This document shows positions 25,019 through 34,636 of a DNA stretch of 64,000 bases, piece after piece. The stretch comes from Roseinatronobacter monicus. GTDB taxonomy: Bacteria > Pseudomonadota > Alphaproteobacteria > Rhodobacterales > Rhodobacteraceae. The notes under the pieces were generated by a model that had not been told where the DNA came from, ran no database searches, and saw only the letters and a list, made by a program, of their open reading frames with translations. Position 1 is the first letter of the stretch, and each line of letters starts with the position of its first letter. The stretch spans positions 2,785,001-2,849,000 of the forward strand of contig NZ_VFPT01000001.1 in NCBI RefSeq assembly GCF_006716865.1, given 5' to 3'. A program made the position numbers and the translations under genes.

Positions 25019-26278
25019 TCAAATAATTTTCGTGATTGTGGAGATGCTGCTGACGGGGATTGAATACATCCGAGTCTTTGGACTAGGCGGAGCCATGGCT
25101 ACTGGACGTTCAAGGAAGAAGTCGTAGATATGGCACACCTTACGTCCCACACCAGCGAGGGTCTCCAGCAACTGGTCGAGGTCGTCAACAAGACGAATTT
25201 CGATCTGGCGCTCTTGGGTCTGTTGGCTATTAACGTGATCGATGCGGAATGGCGATCCGCGATATGGATAACCGTCTACGAAAAAAGTTCCGGTATCGAA
25301 AAGCTCGTTCTTCACTTGCATGATGAGCTTTTCATCCGCGCCGCGTAGCAGAATGAATGGCGCGTAGCGCTCGGAATTCTGTATGCGGCGCGTCTTAGCC
25401 GAACTCCAGTTTTTGCCGATTGCCCTGAGTTGGTCGCAGACAACCGAACAGTCGGTTGCCGCACTGCATTCAATGATGAAAGCACGTGCGATTCCTGCGC
25501 CGTTCGTGGGCGAGAAGTAAAGGCGTTTCATATGTTTCGCGTACTCGCTCGCTTCCTTCTCCCGAAGAAGCCAACGATTATGAATAGCTTGAGTACCTTT
25601 GAAAAGTTCCAGCAGATTACGAAGGGTGACCTTGCGATCGTTGTGATTTTTTTTCGTGGCGAGTGTGGCGATGAAGTCGAACGCCATTGGATAGTAAAAA
25701 CCTTCGGCCTCAACCGCGGAGACGCTCTGGTTTTTCCTTATTGCCTCGATGACGAGATTGCGATGTTCAGAAAATTCCGTCGAGATTTGTATGCTGAAGC
25801 TCTTGCAGAACGCCACAATCAGCTCATCTGGTGCGGCCATGCCGTCGAGCAAAGACTTCTTTTCATAGGATTTTGTACCGTCAGCGGCCTTCACTTCCTT
25901 TCGGTATTCCATGACCGATTTAAAGCGCTCGACGGTAAGCTCACCAATATCGATCTTAACTTTTGAAAAGTGCCCGTACAGCAGGTATTTTCGGCCTGTC
26001 CGCTGTGCTTCTTGGAGCCCATGGAAATGAACAAAGAGCTTATGCAGGGGGTCACGCAGTACCGAGTCTGTCAAGCTTTGCTCCGCATAGTATTTCACCT
26101 GGCCGTAAATGACGCCTTCATCGGTATAGTGGTCGAAGTCTTCAATGCCCTCGATGAGAACCCTCTCGTCCAGGCCGGCGTTCAGGATTTCAAGTAACGC
26201 TGCATCGAGCTGGTAGAAATAGCCCCTAATTGAAGCTGTTGCTTCGCGTTTTTTGTCGACTTCCAATATCCCACCCAC
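25019..26278 (-). CDS. DUF4297/Cap4-like nuclease, partner of HerA
   Basis: A 419-residue protein. Its N-terminus looks like the Cap4/DUF4297 DNA endonuclease fold: SIRGYFYQLDAALLEIL (about 16-32), then ERVLIEGIEDFDHYTDEG and YGQVKYY (about 38-64), giving the E, ED and QVK residues of a PD-(D/E)XK site. The remaining about 300 residues are of unknown fold and probably bind HerA or DNA. It starts at GTG 26278, with GGGGA about nine bases upstream, and runs straight into the HerA gene. Role: phage-triggered DNA cleavage powered by HerA, inferred from the pairing. The C-terminal part does not obviously match the best known members. Confidence 0.8.
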   Translation of the reverse strand: MGGILEVDKKREATASIRGYFYQLDAALLEILNAGLDERVLIEGIEDFDHYTDEGVIYGQVKYYAEQSLTDSVLRDPLHKLFVHFHGLQEAQRTGRKYLLYGHFSKVKIDIGELTVERFKSVMEYRKEVKAADGTKSYEKKSLLDGMAAPDELIVAFCKSFSIQISTEFSEHRNLVIEAIRKNQSVSAVEAEGFYYPMAFDFIATLATKKNHNDRKVTLRNLLELFKGTQAIHNRWLLREKEASEYAKHMKRLYFSPTNGAGIARAFIIECSAATDCSVVCDQLRAIGKNWSSAKTRRIQNSERYAPFILLRGADEKLIMQVKNELFDTGTFFVDGYPYRGSPFRIDHVNSQQTQERQIEIRLVDDLDQLLETLAGVGRKVCHIYDFFLERPVAMAPPSPKTRMYSIPVSSISTITKII

Positions 26279-27142
26279 GAATCAATCCCCGATTGACATT
26301 GTAGGAGAGCGGAAGCGGGAGTGCGAGTGAGTATAATTGCGCCGACGGGACTGGCCTGAATATCGTGAGGGCGTCGATTGTGGCCGGGAGTTTCTCGGGT
26401 GGCGAGACGATCAGCGCTTTGGGCTGTCACCCGTCGAATCCGGAAGGCATCGTCACGAAGTACCGAAAACCAGCCTCATGCCAAGACAGTTGATGTACTG
26501 CGCTACGAGACAGGGCGCTGACTGAAGGCCAGTACCGCTTTCGTGTACAGCAAGCTCGCCGGGAATATTGGAACACTGAGGGTAGATCTCAATCGAAGAG
26601 CCTGCGTTACCATCGAAAAGCCACCGGTCATCCTCGGCCCCAGGCCGGTCGTTCGTGCATGCTGCTGCGAGTGCCCGCTTCCGCCGTCATTCTGTCGAGA
26701 CAGTCCTGGACAGGTCATTGTGAAGCCGCGCGAACGTCTGCAACGCCCCTCCGGGCTGAGATCTTGGCCGTGACTTCGCTGCACTGCCAGTCGAATGTCG
26801 GCTTCCGGGAATGTGGCAATGCAGCATAGGTCCAGTTCGACCGTCCGCTCTGGGCCGGGTGTGTCGATGGTCGACCTCGAAGAGTCGGCGGGCCATGCTG
26901 CACCGCCGCAGGGCGGCTTCGAGCCCATCAGCGACATTCGTGCAGACCGCAGCATGAAAGGCCCCTTCAAAGGCGAAGCATCATAGCCAGCCCAAAACCA
27001 CCAATGAGAATACGCGTGCCAGATGCCCGCTCTCACATGCACAGTGGCTTCTCTTACCAATGGTGGTCTCACTTTACCTACACATTGAACCGCTCGGGCG
27101 AAATTCTACTTGTGTAAAAGAGCGGCACTTGGCAGGTTGCGT
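26279..27142. other. Intergenic region between two divergent defence genes, with repeats
   Basis: About 860 bases without a supportable gene. The DUF4297-HerA promoter must lie near 26280-26340 on the minus strand. Bases 26851-26926 carry the 76-base repeat described separately. The surrounding about 26560-27000 reads as low-quality frames that I judge to be intergenic repeat material. Confidence 0.4.
26851..26926 (-). repeat. 76-base dispersed repeat, inverted relative to 2684-2759
   Basis: The reverse complement is identical to 2684-2759 over all 76 bases (start GGGCTCGAAGCC, end ACCCGGCCCA). The two copies face each other and bracket the type VI, type I RM and HerA segment. Beyond 26851 the two copies diverge at once, so only the first half of the longer repeat is present here. 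Confidence 0.75.
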
Positions 27143-27224
27143 ATGATCATCGAAGCTGGGGTTATCGATTTGGCCAAAAGAGATCCAAACAAAACTGCGC
27201 GTAACAGAAGAGATAAGGAAATCA

Positions 27225-28715
27225 GGTCCCTTCGCGATTTGTGTGGGTTGCTGGTGGGCGGCGGATTGAATCTTCTACCAGATATTGTGGTCACAACATA
27301 AGGCGCGTCTGTCGCGGAGACCTCAAATATCGCAGCGTCAGACGCGCCGAGCCTGTTGAGCTGCGGCAGTTTTTTTGGATAGGGTGAAGCTTCCTGAAAC
27401 CAGCGGATGAGGAGGCATTCATGGGTCCCGAGACAAGTTTGTTCACGACAGCTCTTGGCCTGCAGGCTCCGTGGAGTGTCACGGACGTACGTTTTGACGC
27501 CAAACTCAAAGAGATCCACTTTGACGTCCGCTTCAAGGCGGGAAGTCGATTTGCTTGTCCCTCCTGTGGCGCGCCCGATCAGCCCGTCCATGACACGCGA
27601 TCCAGGATCTGGGAACACCTGCGTTTTTTCGAGCACAAGGCTTTCATCCATGCCGATGTGCCACGTGTTGCTTGCAGCCAATGTAGCAAGACCGGACAGG
27701 TTCCGGTCCCCTGGGCGCGCAGTGGCAGCGGTTTCAGTCAGTTGTTTGAAGCCTTTGTGATTGCGCTGGTGCGACAGATGCCGGTGAAGGCTGTTGCTGA
27801 TATGCTTGATGTTGGTGACGATCGCCTCTGGCGGGTTCTTGACCATTACGTGTCGTCAGCGCGAGATCGCGAAGACTTCAGCGCCGTGACCGCCCTTGGG
27901 ATTGACGAGACAGCTGCGCGCCGCGGGCATAATTACATCACCCTATTTCACGACCTTCTGGCCGGCAGGCTTCTCTTTGCCTGTGAAGGACGTGATGCAA
28001 AGACTGTGGCGGCTTTCGGTGAAGATCTGCGCGCCCATGGCGGTGATCCCGATGCCATCTCCGCTGCCTGTATCGATATGAGTAGGGCCTACATTTCTGG
28101 CGTCGCAAAGCATCTGCCGAACGCGGATGTTACCTTCGACCCATTCCATGTCATCCAACTGGCCAATGTGGCGCTTGAAGAGGTTCGCCGCGCCGAAGTA
28201 CGCAGCAGACCTGAGTTGAAACACAGCCGCTGGATGTGGCTCAAGGACAAGAAGAGATGGACGAAGCGGCAGATCACACAGCATCATGATCTATCTCGGA
28301 TGCACCTGAAAACAGGACGCGCGTTTCGCTTGAAAGAGGCTTTGCGCGACATCTTTGCTGAAGCCGAGTCCAAGGCAGAGGCCGAAGAACGGCTTACCGC
28401 CTGGTTTCAATGGGCGCGCCGCAGCAGGCTGCCAGCATTCAAGAAACTCGCTCTGACACTCAAGGCGCACTGGGATGGTATACTTAACGGTTTTGACAGC
28501 GATCTGAGCAACGGCGCTGTCGAAGCCATCAACGGCCTAATTCAGGCCGCAAAGGCTCGGGCGCGCGGGTATCGCAAAACCCGCAACCTCATCAACATGT
28601 CATACCTCATCGCAGGCAATCTCACCCACTTACCAGCGTCACCCTACCGCACAACATCTTGTGCCACAGGCAAATGAACGGAAACCAAGCCACCCACACA
28701 AACCGCGAAATAGCC
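27225..28715 (+). mobile_element. ISL3-family insertion sequence, copy 1
   Basis: A 1491-base element. The ends are imperfect inverted repeats: GGTCCCTTCGCGATTTGTGT at the left and, reversed, GGCTATTTCGCGGTTTGTGT at the right. It is flanked by a perfect 8-base duplication GGAAATCA (27217-27224 and 28716-28723), the ISL3 length. It is the same size as, and nearly identical to, the copy at 50205-51695; I noticed one difference, at 27416. Confidence 0.95.
27421..28677 (+). CDS. ISL3-family transposase, copy 1
   Basis: A 418-residue DDE transposase. A zinc-binding N-terminus (CPSCGAPDQPVHDT and ACSQCSKTGQVPVPW) is followed by a helix-turn-helix (MPVKAVADMLDVGDDRLWRVL). The catalytic part has LGIDETAARRGHNYITLF, DMSRAYISGVAKHLPNA with TFDPFHVI, and the terminal SNGAVEAINGLIQAAKARARG holding the last acidic residue. 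The protein sequence is the same as the copy on the minus strand near 50-51 kb. It is intact, so the element is probably mobile. Confidence 0.95.
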   Translation: MGPETSLFTTALGLQAPWSVTDVRFDAKLKEIHFDVRFKAGSRFACPSCGAPDQPVHDTRSRIWEHLRFFEHKAFIHADVPRVACSQCSKTGQVPVPWARSGSGFSQLFEAFVIALVRQMPVKAVADMLDVGDDRLWRVLDHYVSSARDREDFSAVTALGIDETAARRGHNYITLFHDLLAGRLLFACEGRDAKTVAAFGEDLRAHGGDPDAISAACIDMSRAYISGVAKHLPNADVTFDPFHVIQLANVALEEVRRAEVRSRPELKHSRWMWLKDKKRWTKRQITQHHDLSRMHLKTGRAFRLKEALRDIFAEAESKAEAEERLTAWFQWARRSRLPAFKKLALTLKAHWDGILNGFDSDLSNGAVEAINGLIQAAKARARGYRKTRNLINMSYLIAGNLTHLPASPYRTTSCATGK

Positions 28716-29223
28716 GGAAATCACTTCCGAGCTTGCCGAGCTGTGGCCACAAGTTTCTATAGATAGCGGATACGACAATCAATTGTCATTCAATGCATTG
28801 ATCGGGGGAAAAGCTGCTACTTTCATAGATCTGAAGGAGAAGGTTATAAAGTCATCTGATGAGTATATTTCAGATTACTTGCGTGGCTTCAAAAAGGCTC
28901 GAGAAACTGACCGTTGGACCGCAGGGGGCACTTCTTTCAGCTCGACAACTTTGAAATCGAATTTCAACACTTTAGTTAAAACCAACGCGACGAAGCGTTA
29001 CTTTCTTCTTTTTCTTCAAAGGTCATTCCTTCGCCACTACGATGAGCTGGTTCGGAATCGACCTGCTGTTGCAGACTCGGAGATTTGGATCGGGCAAAAC
29101 AATAGTGATTACGGCATTCTCATAACTCCAAGGTTCAATGCAAACGGAGATTGGGAGAATGACAAGAGTGAAATCAGGCATTTTCCGAAGTTATACTGGA
29201 CGATAGGCCACCTGCTTGTCACC

Positions 29224-30441
29224 CAGGGCAATCGCTTTTGGCCTAAGCCGTTGAGATATTTGTGAGAAGTTTGCGCAGGAAGGCTTCATCCCAGCCTGCT
29301 CGTTTGAGTTTGAGGGACAGCGACGTTTTGGATGTATCGCGGCGGACAACGTCAAGGGCGCGGCGTCGGAGCACGGCGATGTTGGCTGGCCCATTGTCCT
29401 TGCGGTTACGCGCGTCATCCTCGCGAAACGACACGTCGAGTTGCCAATGTAGGGCGTTCTCGATGGCCCAGTGGGCGCGGACCGTGGCTAGCAAAACCTC
29501 GGGCGTGGGCAGCCAGGACAGGGCGAAGAAGCGCGTCTCTGAGGTCACCTTGCCGTCTACTTCGCGGGTAGCCTCGATGCGACCGAAGCCCTTGAGGCCC
29601 GGGAATTCATGATGTTCTGCCAATGACTTGGCTGATACTACGACAGCCTTTCGGATCTCCCGGCGACCATGGTTCATCTCATCCGTGATAGCTTCTGGGT
29701 AACCTTCGGGCGGCTCAGAAAAGCAGCCCCGCGCATCCGACAAGAGTGACTCCTGATTACCCTTGAGCGCCAGGCACCAATCGCCACCTTGGGCGTTGAT
29801 TGCGGCCACGGTGCGGCGGTTGCAATGGAGCGCATCGCCCGTCACCACCTTGCCCTTCAGCGCGATCAGTCCGAGGGCTTCGATGGCGGCCTCCAACTCC
29901 GCGCCCCGATCAGCGGGCACCGTGGCCAGCGTCAGGCGCAGGCGTGAGGCGTAGGCTGAGACCATCATCCGCGTTTTCGCACTCTCGCTTTTGCCCCGGG
30001 CGCCGCGCAATGCCTTGCCGTCGATGGCGATCACATCACCGTCTTGCAACAGTGCCGCGACCTCGGCCAACACCTTGCCGAAGGCCGCATCCAGCGCCTT
30101 GGGGTCGATCATCGCGAACACATCTGAAAACGTGTCATGCGAGGGTATGGCGTGCTTGAGCTTCAGGAAGTCTCTGAAAACGTTCTCTTTTGCACGCCCG
30201 AACTCTGCCATCTCCGCGCAGGAACTGGAGCCGCAGAGCACTGAAACAAACGCAATCACAAGCAACTCGCCAAGGTCATGACGGGCATTGCTGGCCCGCG
30301 GGTCGGGAATATTGCCAAAGGCGTCGAGGAAAATCTGCATGACCGGAGGCTCCAAAATGATGACGCCACCATCCAGAATCCATCACGTCAACAAGCGCAA
30401 CCCACTCAATGACGCAGTCATGTCCAAAAGCGATTCTCCTG
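29224..30441 (-). mobile_element. ISAs1-family insertion sequence
   Basis: A 1218-base element with ends CAGGGCAATCGCTTTTGG (left) and, reversed, CAGGAGAATCGCTTTTGG (right). It is flanked by a perfect 10-base duplication GCTTGTCACC (29214-29223 and 30442-30451). It carries one transposase on the minus strand and is the second insertion in the same host gene. Confidence 0.95.
29243..30355 (-). CDS. ISAs1-family transposase
   Basis: A 370-residue transposase with the N-terminal DDE_Tnp_1-associated domain (FGNIPDPRASNARHDLGELL) and the catalytic core: DVIAIDGKALRGARG, then KVVTGDALHCNRRTVAAI, and the Y-(2)-R-(3)-E type block RAHWAIENALHWQLDVSFRE near the end. It starts at ATG 30355, or possibly ATG 30340, and has no internal stops. 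Confidence 0.95.
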   Translation of the reverse strand: MEPPVMQIFLDAFGNIPDPRASNARHDLGELLVIAFVSVLCGSSSCAEMAEFGRAKENVFRDFLKLKHAIPSHDTFSDVFAMIDPKALDAAFGKVLAEVAALLQDGDVIAIDGKALRGARGKSESAKTRMMVSAYASRLRLTLATVPADRGAELEAAIEALGLIALKGKVVTGDALHCNRRTVAAINAQGGDWCLALKGNQESLLSDARGCFSEPPEGYPEAITDEMNHGRREIRKAVVVSAKSLAEHHEFPGLKGFGRIEATREVDGKVTSETRFFALSWLPTPEVLLATVRAHWAIENALHWQLDVSFREDDARNRKDNGPANIAVLRRRALDVVRRDTSKTSLSLKLKRAGWDEAFLRKLLTNISTA

Positions 30442-30991
30442 GCTTGTCACCGGACTGGTCGTTCAAGGTGACCCCAATCCTATAACCTTTGGCACCATAG
30501 ACGACTACCTTAACTTCTTCACCAAGGTACTGGTGCGGCCTTCTGGCTCGAAATACGAGAGGGAGATCGCGGCGCTTTATTGTACCTATGTAAAGTCGCA
30601 GAAAAATCCAGAAGACGTTCCTCTTCTGATCCCAGAGCTTCGCTACCGTGGCAAAGAGAAAAGGCACAAGTATAGGCTCGACTTTTGCGTGATCGACCCT
30701 GTAACTCTTGAGAAAATAGGTTTTGAGCTATCGCCGTGGTCCACACATGGGCACATTGCGTCCACCAATAAGAAATCACAAAAGGTAATAAATGCGGAAG
30801 CGTTGAAGAATTTTGAAAAAGAAGCCGGAAAGTTGCGTGACTATTTTCGCAAGTATAGAATTACAACCCTCATATATACAGATGAGCAGCTTGTTGATAC
30901 AGGAAAAATCTTCGATGAGATTTCCATATATCTCGAGGGAAGCACTGATGTGACTCAGTTGGAATTCAGTCTAATTGAAGAGTTTTTATAG

Positions 30992-31680
30992 ATTCCGTAA
31001 TTTCATAGTGCCCTGCCAAACTTAAGGTAAAAGTTAAAAAATTTGGGCGACAGAATGCAATCACTGCGCAGTTTGTTTCCTTGCTCAGTTCCTACGGGTC
31101 CGGTCCTCCATGTCCGTGATGCGGCAAGTACGAATGGTTTTTGCGCAGGCGCCGCGAACGGCAGAAAGGTCCCGCATCAGCGACGCTAAATAGCAAAAAA
31201 TGCTGCGCGATGCACGATTGGCCGGTTTGGTGAAGCCGCACTGCAGCGTGCCACCGACGATGGCTGACCGCAAAGGGCCGGGCATGTCGCCTGAGGTGAG
31301 CACGACGGAACTCCCACCACGCTGCCGCCGTCGAGAGTACGCGAGGCGACTGGCAGCTTCAGTGTGCGCGCAATTGCAATGTTGCAAGGTGACGTGCCTC
31401 TCTCTCGCATATCTTAAGCGCCCCGTAGCTCGCTCGTAGCTCGCTGAAGCGAAGCAGGTCGCTCTCAGGACAAAAAAAGTTGCCGCAATGTTCTTGCTGC
31501 GCGGTTTGAAATGCTGTGGTGGCCTGAGATGACTGCGCCAGGTCTGGGTTGGTCAGCGATCACGTCTTTTGATCCTTTGACGCGTGCATCACGCTCGAAG
31601 GAAAGTCTTCGTGACCAAAAAGGAAAAATCCCTGACGCAAAAGGCAAAACCTAGTGACGCTTCACACAAACAGGATATTA
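30992..31680. other. Intergenic region at the tRNA-Lys end of the island
   Basis: No supportable gene lies in these about 690 bases. Bases 31080-31400 resemble degenerate intergenic repeats (GCGAACGGCAGAA at 31154-31166 recurs at 11283-11295). A short direct repeat GTAGCTCGCT occurs at about 31425-31445. No repeat of the tRNA 3' end was found elsewhere in the window, so an attachment site is not demonstrated. Confidence 0.35.
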
Positions 31681-31683
31681 TGG

Positions 31684-31756
31684 TGAGCCGGACAGGATTC
31701 GAACCTGTGACCCGCTGATTAAAAGTCAGCTGCTCTACCAACTGAGCTACCGGCCC
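31684..31756 (-). tRNA. tRNA-Lys (anticodon TTT)
   Basis: The reverse strand folds as a tRNA: acceptor GGGCCGG pairing with CCGGCTC, D-arm GCTCAGTTGGTAGAGC, anticodon arm CTGACTTTTAATCAG with anticodon TTT, and T-arm CAGGTTCGAATCCTG. An encoded CCA follows at 31683-31681. Its 3' end faces the accessory region on the left, the usual orientation for island insertion at a tRNA gene. Confidence 0.96.
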
Positions 31757-31886
31757 ACACATGTGGCGCTACTTAGAAAAGCGTGGGGGTGGGGTCAAGG
31801 GCTAATCGGTCGCGCTCGGCACTATTCGTGCGCGGCGGTGCAAATGATCTCTGGTCAGAACAGGGCGCGGCCCTTATATCGCCGAC

Positions 31887-32720
31887 ATGTCTGATGCATT
31901 CCCCCCTCTGCCCTTTGCCAAGATGCATGGCGCGGGCAATGACTTTGTTATCATCGACTCGCGCAAGGCCGCGGGTGGGGTGATGACAGCTGCGCTGGCG
32001 CGCGCGATTGGGGACAGGCACCGGGGCGTGGGGTTTGATCAACTGGCGGAATTGCGCGTCTCTGATGCCGCCGATCTGGACCTTGATTTCTGGAATTCCG
32101 ATGGATCGCGCGCGGGCGCTTGCGGCAATGCAACGCGCTGCGTCGCGGTGCGCGTCATGGATGAGCTGGCCCGCGACAGCCTGAGCTTGCGCACAGCGCG
32201 CGGGGTGTTGCTGGCCGAGCGTCGGGGCGGACAGGTTTGGGTGAATATGGGCGCGCCGCTACTCGACTGGCACGCGGTGCCAGTTGCGCGCGCGGTTGAT
32301 CTGGACGCCCTGCCCCTGCCCGGTGCGCCTGCGGCTGTGGGCATGGGCAACCCCCATTGCATTCATTTTGTGGATGATGCCGAAGCGGCCCCTGTCGCCA
32401 CACAAGGCGCGCTGGTCGAGCATGACGCGCTGTTCCCAGAGGCGACGAATGTTGAATTCGTCTCACTCATCGCGCCCGATCATCTGCGCTTGCGGGTGTG
32501 GGAACGCGGCACCGGCATCACGCTTGCCTGCGGCTCTGGTGCGTGTGCCACAGCGGTGGCCGCGCACCGGCGCGGGCTGACGGGGCGGCGCGTGGCGATT
32601 ACGGCGGATGGCGGGCGACTGGACGTGGACTGGCGCGACGATGGTGTCTGGCTGACAGGGCCAGTGGCACATGTCTTCGATGGCACATTCACCCCTGAAT
32701 TTCTGGCCCGCGCGACATGA
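31887..32720 (+). CDS. dapF: Diaminopimelate epimerase
   Basis: A 277-residue cytoplasmic enzyme converting LL- to meso-diaminopimelate, for lysine and peptidoglycan synthesis. [15 protein letters not shown] is the N-terminal signature. The two catalytic cysteines lie in GACGNATRC (about residues 73-81) and [19 protein letters not shown] and ATNVEFV are further family blocks. The stop overlaps mtaB as ATGA, so the two genes are co-translated, an order common in Rhodobacterales. It is the first core gene right of tRNA-Lys. Confidence 0.97.
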   Translation: MSDAFPPLPFAKMHGAGNDFVIIDSRKAAGGVMTAALARAIGDRHRGVGFDQLAELRVSDAADLDLDFWNSDGSRAGACGNATRCVAVRVMDELARDSLSLRTARGVLLAERRGGQVWVNMGAPLLDWHAVPVARAVDLDALPLPGAPAAVGMGNPHCIHFVDDAEAAPVATQGALVEHDALFPEATNVEFVSLIAPDHLRLRVWERGTGITLACGSGACATAVAAHRRGLTGRRVAITADGGRLDVDWRDDGVWLTGPVAHVFDGTFTPEFLARAT

Positions 32721-33970
32721 GCACCGGCCCGCATTTCACCACATTGGGCTGCCGCCTGAATGCCTATGAAACAGAGGCCATGAAAGCACTGGCCGAGGGG
32801 GCGGGCCTGCGCGATGCGCTGGTCGTCAACACCTGCGCCGTGACCGCCGAGGCCGTGCGCAAGGCGCGTCAGGAAATCCGGCGACTGCGACGCGAAAACC
32901 CCAGCGCGCCCATCATCGTGACCGGATGCGCCGCCCAGACCGAGCCTGCGACCTTTGCCGCCATGCCCGAGGTGACCCGCGTTATCGGCAATACCGAGAA
33001 AATGCAGCCCGAAACATGGGCGCAGATGGTGCCCGACCTGATTGGTACAACCGAGCGGGTGCAGGTCGATGACATCATGTCAGTGCGTGAAACGGCCAGC
33101 CATCTGATCGACGGTTTCGGCACGCGGGCGCGCGCTTATGTTCAGGTGCAAAATGGCTGCGATCATCGCTGCACCTTTTGCATCATCCCTTTTGGGCGCG
33201 GCAATTCGCGCTCTGTGCCTGCAGGCGTGGTGGTTGAACAGATCACGCGGCTGGTGGCGCAAGGCTATCATGAAGTCGTGCTGACAGGTGTGGACCTGAC
33301 CTCTTGGGGGGCGGACCTGCCCGGTGGCCCGCGTCTGGGCGATCTGGTGCGGCGTATCCTGCGGCTGACCGATGTGACGCGCCTGCGCATCTCGTCAATC
33401 GATTCGATTGAGGCGGATGACGCGTTGATGGACGCCATCGCCACCGAGCCGCGCCTGATGCCGCATCTGCATCTGTCGTTGCAAGCAGGCGATGACATGA
33501 TCCTCAAGCGGATGAAGCGCCGCCATTTGCGCGATGATGCAATCCAGTTCTGCGCACAGGCGCGCGCCTTGCGGCCCGATATGGTGTTTGGCGCAGATAT
33601 CATCGCGGGCTTCCCGACCGAGACAGAGGCGATGTTTGAAAACTCGCTCAAGCTGGTGGAAGAGTGTGGGCTGACATTTCTGCATGTCTTTCCCTTCAGC
33701 CCGCGCAAGGGCACGCCTGCCGCGCGGATGCCGCAACTGGACGGGGGCGTGATCCGCGCGCGCGCCGCACGGCTGCGCATGGCGGGCGCGCATGCGCTGC
33801 AAGCGCATCTGGCGGCACAGCAGGGCCAGCAGCATGACGTGCTGATCGAGGGCGCGCATATGGGGCGCACAGCGCAATTCACCGAAGTGCGCTTTGCCAC
33901 CCCTCAGCCCGTAGGCGCAATCGTATCAGCCACGATCACCGGGGCCGCGCGCGGCCAGTTGCTGGCCTGA
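32717..33970 (+). CDS. mtaB: tRNA t6A37 methylthiotransferase MtaB
   Basis: A 417-residue radical-SAM methylthiotransferase that turns t6A at position 37 of certain tRNAs into ms2t6A. The N-terminal UPF0004 domain carries one iron-sulfur cluster ([27 protein letters not shown]). The radical-SAM CxxxCxxC motif is CDHRCTFC in [27 protein letters not shown] and [14 protein letters not shown] are conserved further along. A TRAM-like C-terminus follows. It converges with the urease operon, whose last gene ends about 20 bases away. Confidence 0.95.
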   Translation: MSTGPHFTTLGCRLNAYETEAMKALAEGAGLRDALVVNTCAVTAEAVRKARQEIRRLRRENPSAPIIVTGCAAQTEPATFAAMPEVTRVIGNTEKMQPETWAQMVPDLIGTTERVQVDDIMSVRETASHLIDGFGTRARAYVQVQNGCDHRCTFCIIPFGRGNSRSVPAGVVVEQITRLVAQGYHEVVLTGVDLTSWGADLPGGPRLGDLVRRILRLTDVTRLRISSIDSIEADDALMDAIATEPRLMPHLHLSLQAGDDMILKRMKRRHLRDDAIQFCAQARALRPDMVFGADIIAGFPTETEAMFENSLKLVEECGLTFLHVFPFSPRKGTPAARMPQLDGGVIRARAARLRMAGAHALQAHLAAQQGQQHDVLIEGAHMGRTAQFTEVRFATPQPVGAIVSATITGAARGQLLA

Positions 33971-33991
33971 ACAGATCGCCCATAGCATCGC

Positions 33992-34636
33992 TCAGGCGGT
34001 GGGTTCCTTAAGCTGCAATCCGCCCGCATGTTGCAGGAAGGTCACGACCTCTTGCACACCGATACTTTCACGCAACCGCGCCAGCAAATAGGGGCGCGTG
34101 CCGCGCGCGGCTTTTGTATCCGCCTCCAGCAAGACCAGATCGACGCCCACATAAGGGGCAAGGTCGGTCTTGTTCACCACCAGCAGATCAGATTTCGTCA
34201 GCCCCGGCCCGCGCTTGCGCGGAATGTCCTGCCCTGCCGCTGTGTCGATCACATAGATGGTCACATCGGCCAGTTCCGGCGAAAAGGTCGCCGCCAGATT
34301 GTCGCCGCCGGATTCGATCAGGATCAGGTCCAGATCCGGGATCTTGCGGGTCAGATCCGCGACTGCGGCCAGATTGATGCTGGCATCTTCGCGGATCGCC
34401 GTGTGCGGGCAGCCGCCGGTTTCAACACCGCGAATGCGCTCTGCGGGCAACACTTGCGCACGCAGCAGCGCATCCGCATCTTCGCGGGTGTAAATGTCAT
34501 TGGTGATGACCGCCATAGAGCAGCGCGCCGCCAGCGCGCGCGCCAGTTTTTCGGTCAACGTGGTTTTGCCGGCACCGACAGGGCCGCCGATACCCACGCG
34601 CAAAGGCCCGTGTTTGCTGGAACCGTGTTTGCTCAT
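33992..34636 (-). CDS. ureG: Urease accessory GTPase UreG
   Basis: A 214-residue SIMIBI GTPase that drives nickel insertion into urease. P-loop [11 protein letters not shown] sits at about residues 16-26; [36 protein letters not shown] (with the nickel-binding CPH) and [10 protein letters not shown] (guanine specificity) follow. It is the last gene of the urease operon, and its ATG overlaps the ureF stop (ATGA). Confidence 0.97.
   Translation of the reverse strand: MSKHGSSKHGPLRVGIGGPVGAGKTTLTEKLARALAARCSMAVITNDIYTREDADALLRAQVLPAERIRGVETGGCPHTAIREDASINLAAVADLTRKIPDLDLILIESGGDNLAATFSPELADVTIYVIDTAAGQDIPRKRGPGLTKSDLLVVNKTDLAPYVGVDLVLLEADTKAARGTRPYLLARLRESIGVQEVVTFLQHAGGLQLKEPTA

Larger units (their letters stand above)
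27143..30991 (+). pseudogene. Unknown gene split by ISL3 and ISAs1; nuclease-like C-terminus
   Basis: Three pieces, 27143-27224, 28724-29223 and 30452-30991, join in one frame when both insertions and one copy of each target duplication are removed, giving 1122 bases or 373 residues with no other damage. Residues near the start read MIIEAGVIDLAKRDPN; the second junction reads LLVTGLVVQGDPNPITFG. The C-terminal third has IPELRYRG, HKYRLDFCVIDP and IGFELSPWSTHGH, an order of E, D and E that recalls PD-(D/E)XK nucleases but lacks the usual lysine (E-x-S). I do not recognise the family. Placement between HerA/DUF4297 and tRNA-Lys suggests a defence role. It is surely inactive as it stands. Confidence 0.75.

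Noticed and set aside
31425..31445. Tandem GTAGCTCGCT repeat
   Set aside because: Only two units, in degenerate intergenic sequence; too little to call an element.
31684..31756. Duplicate of the tRNA-Lys 3' end marking an island attachment site
   Set aside because: No second copy of the T-arm/acceptor sequence was found in the window.
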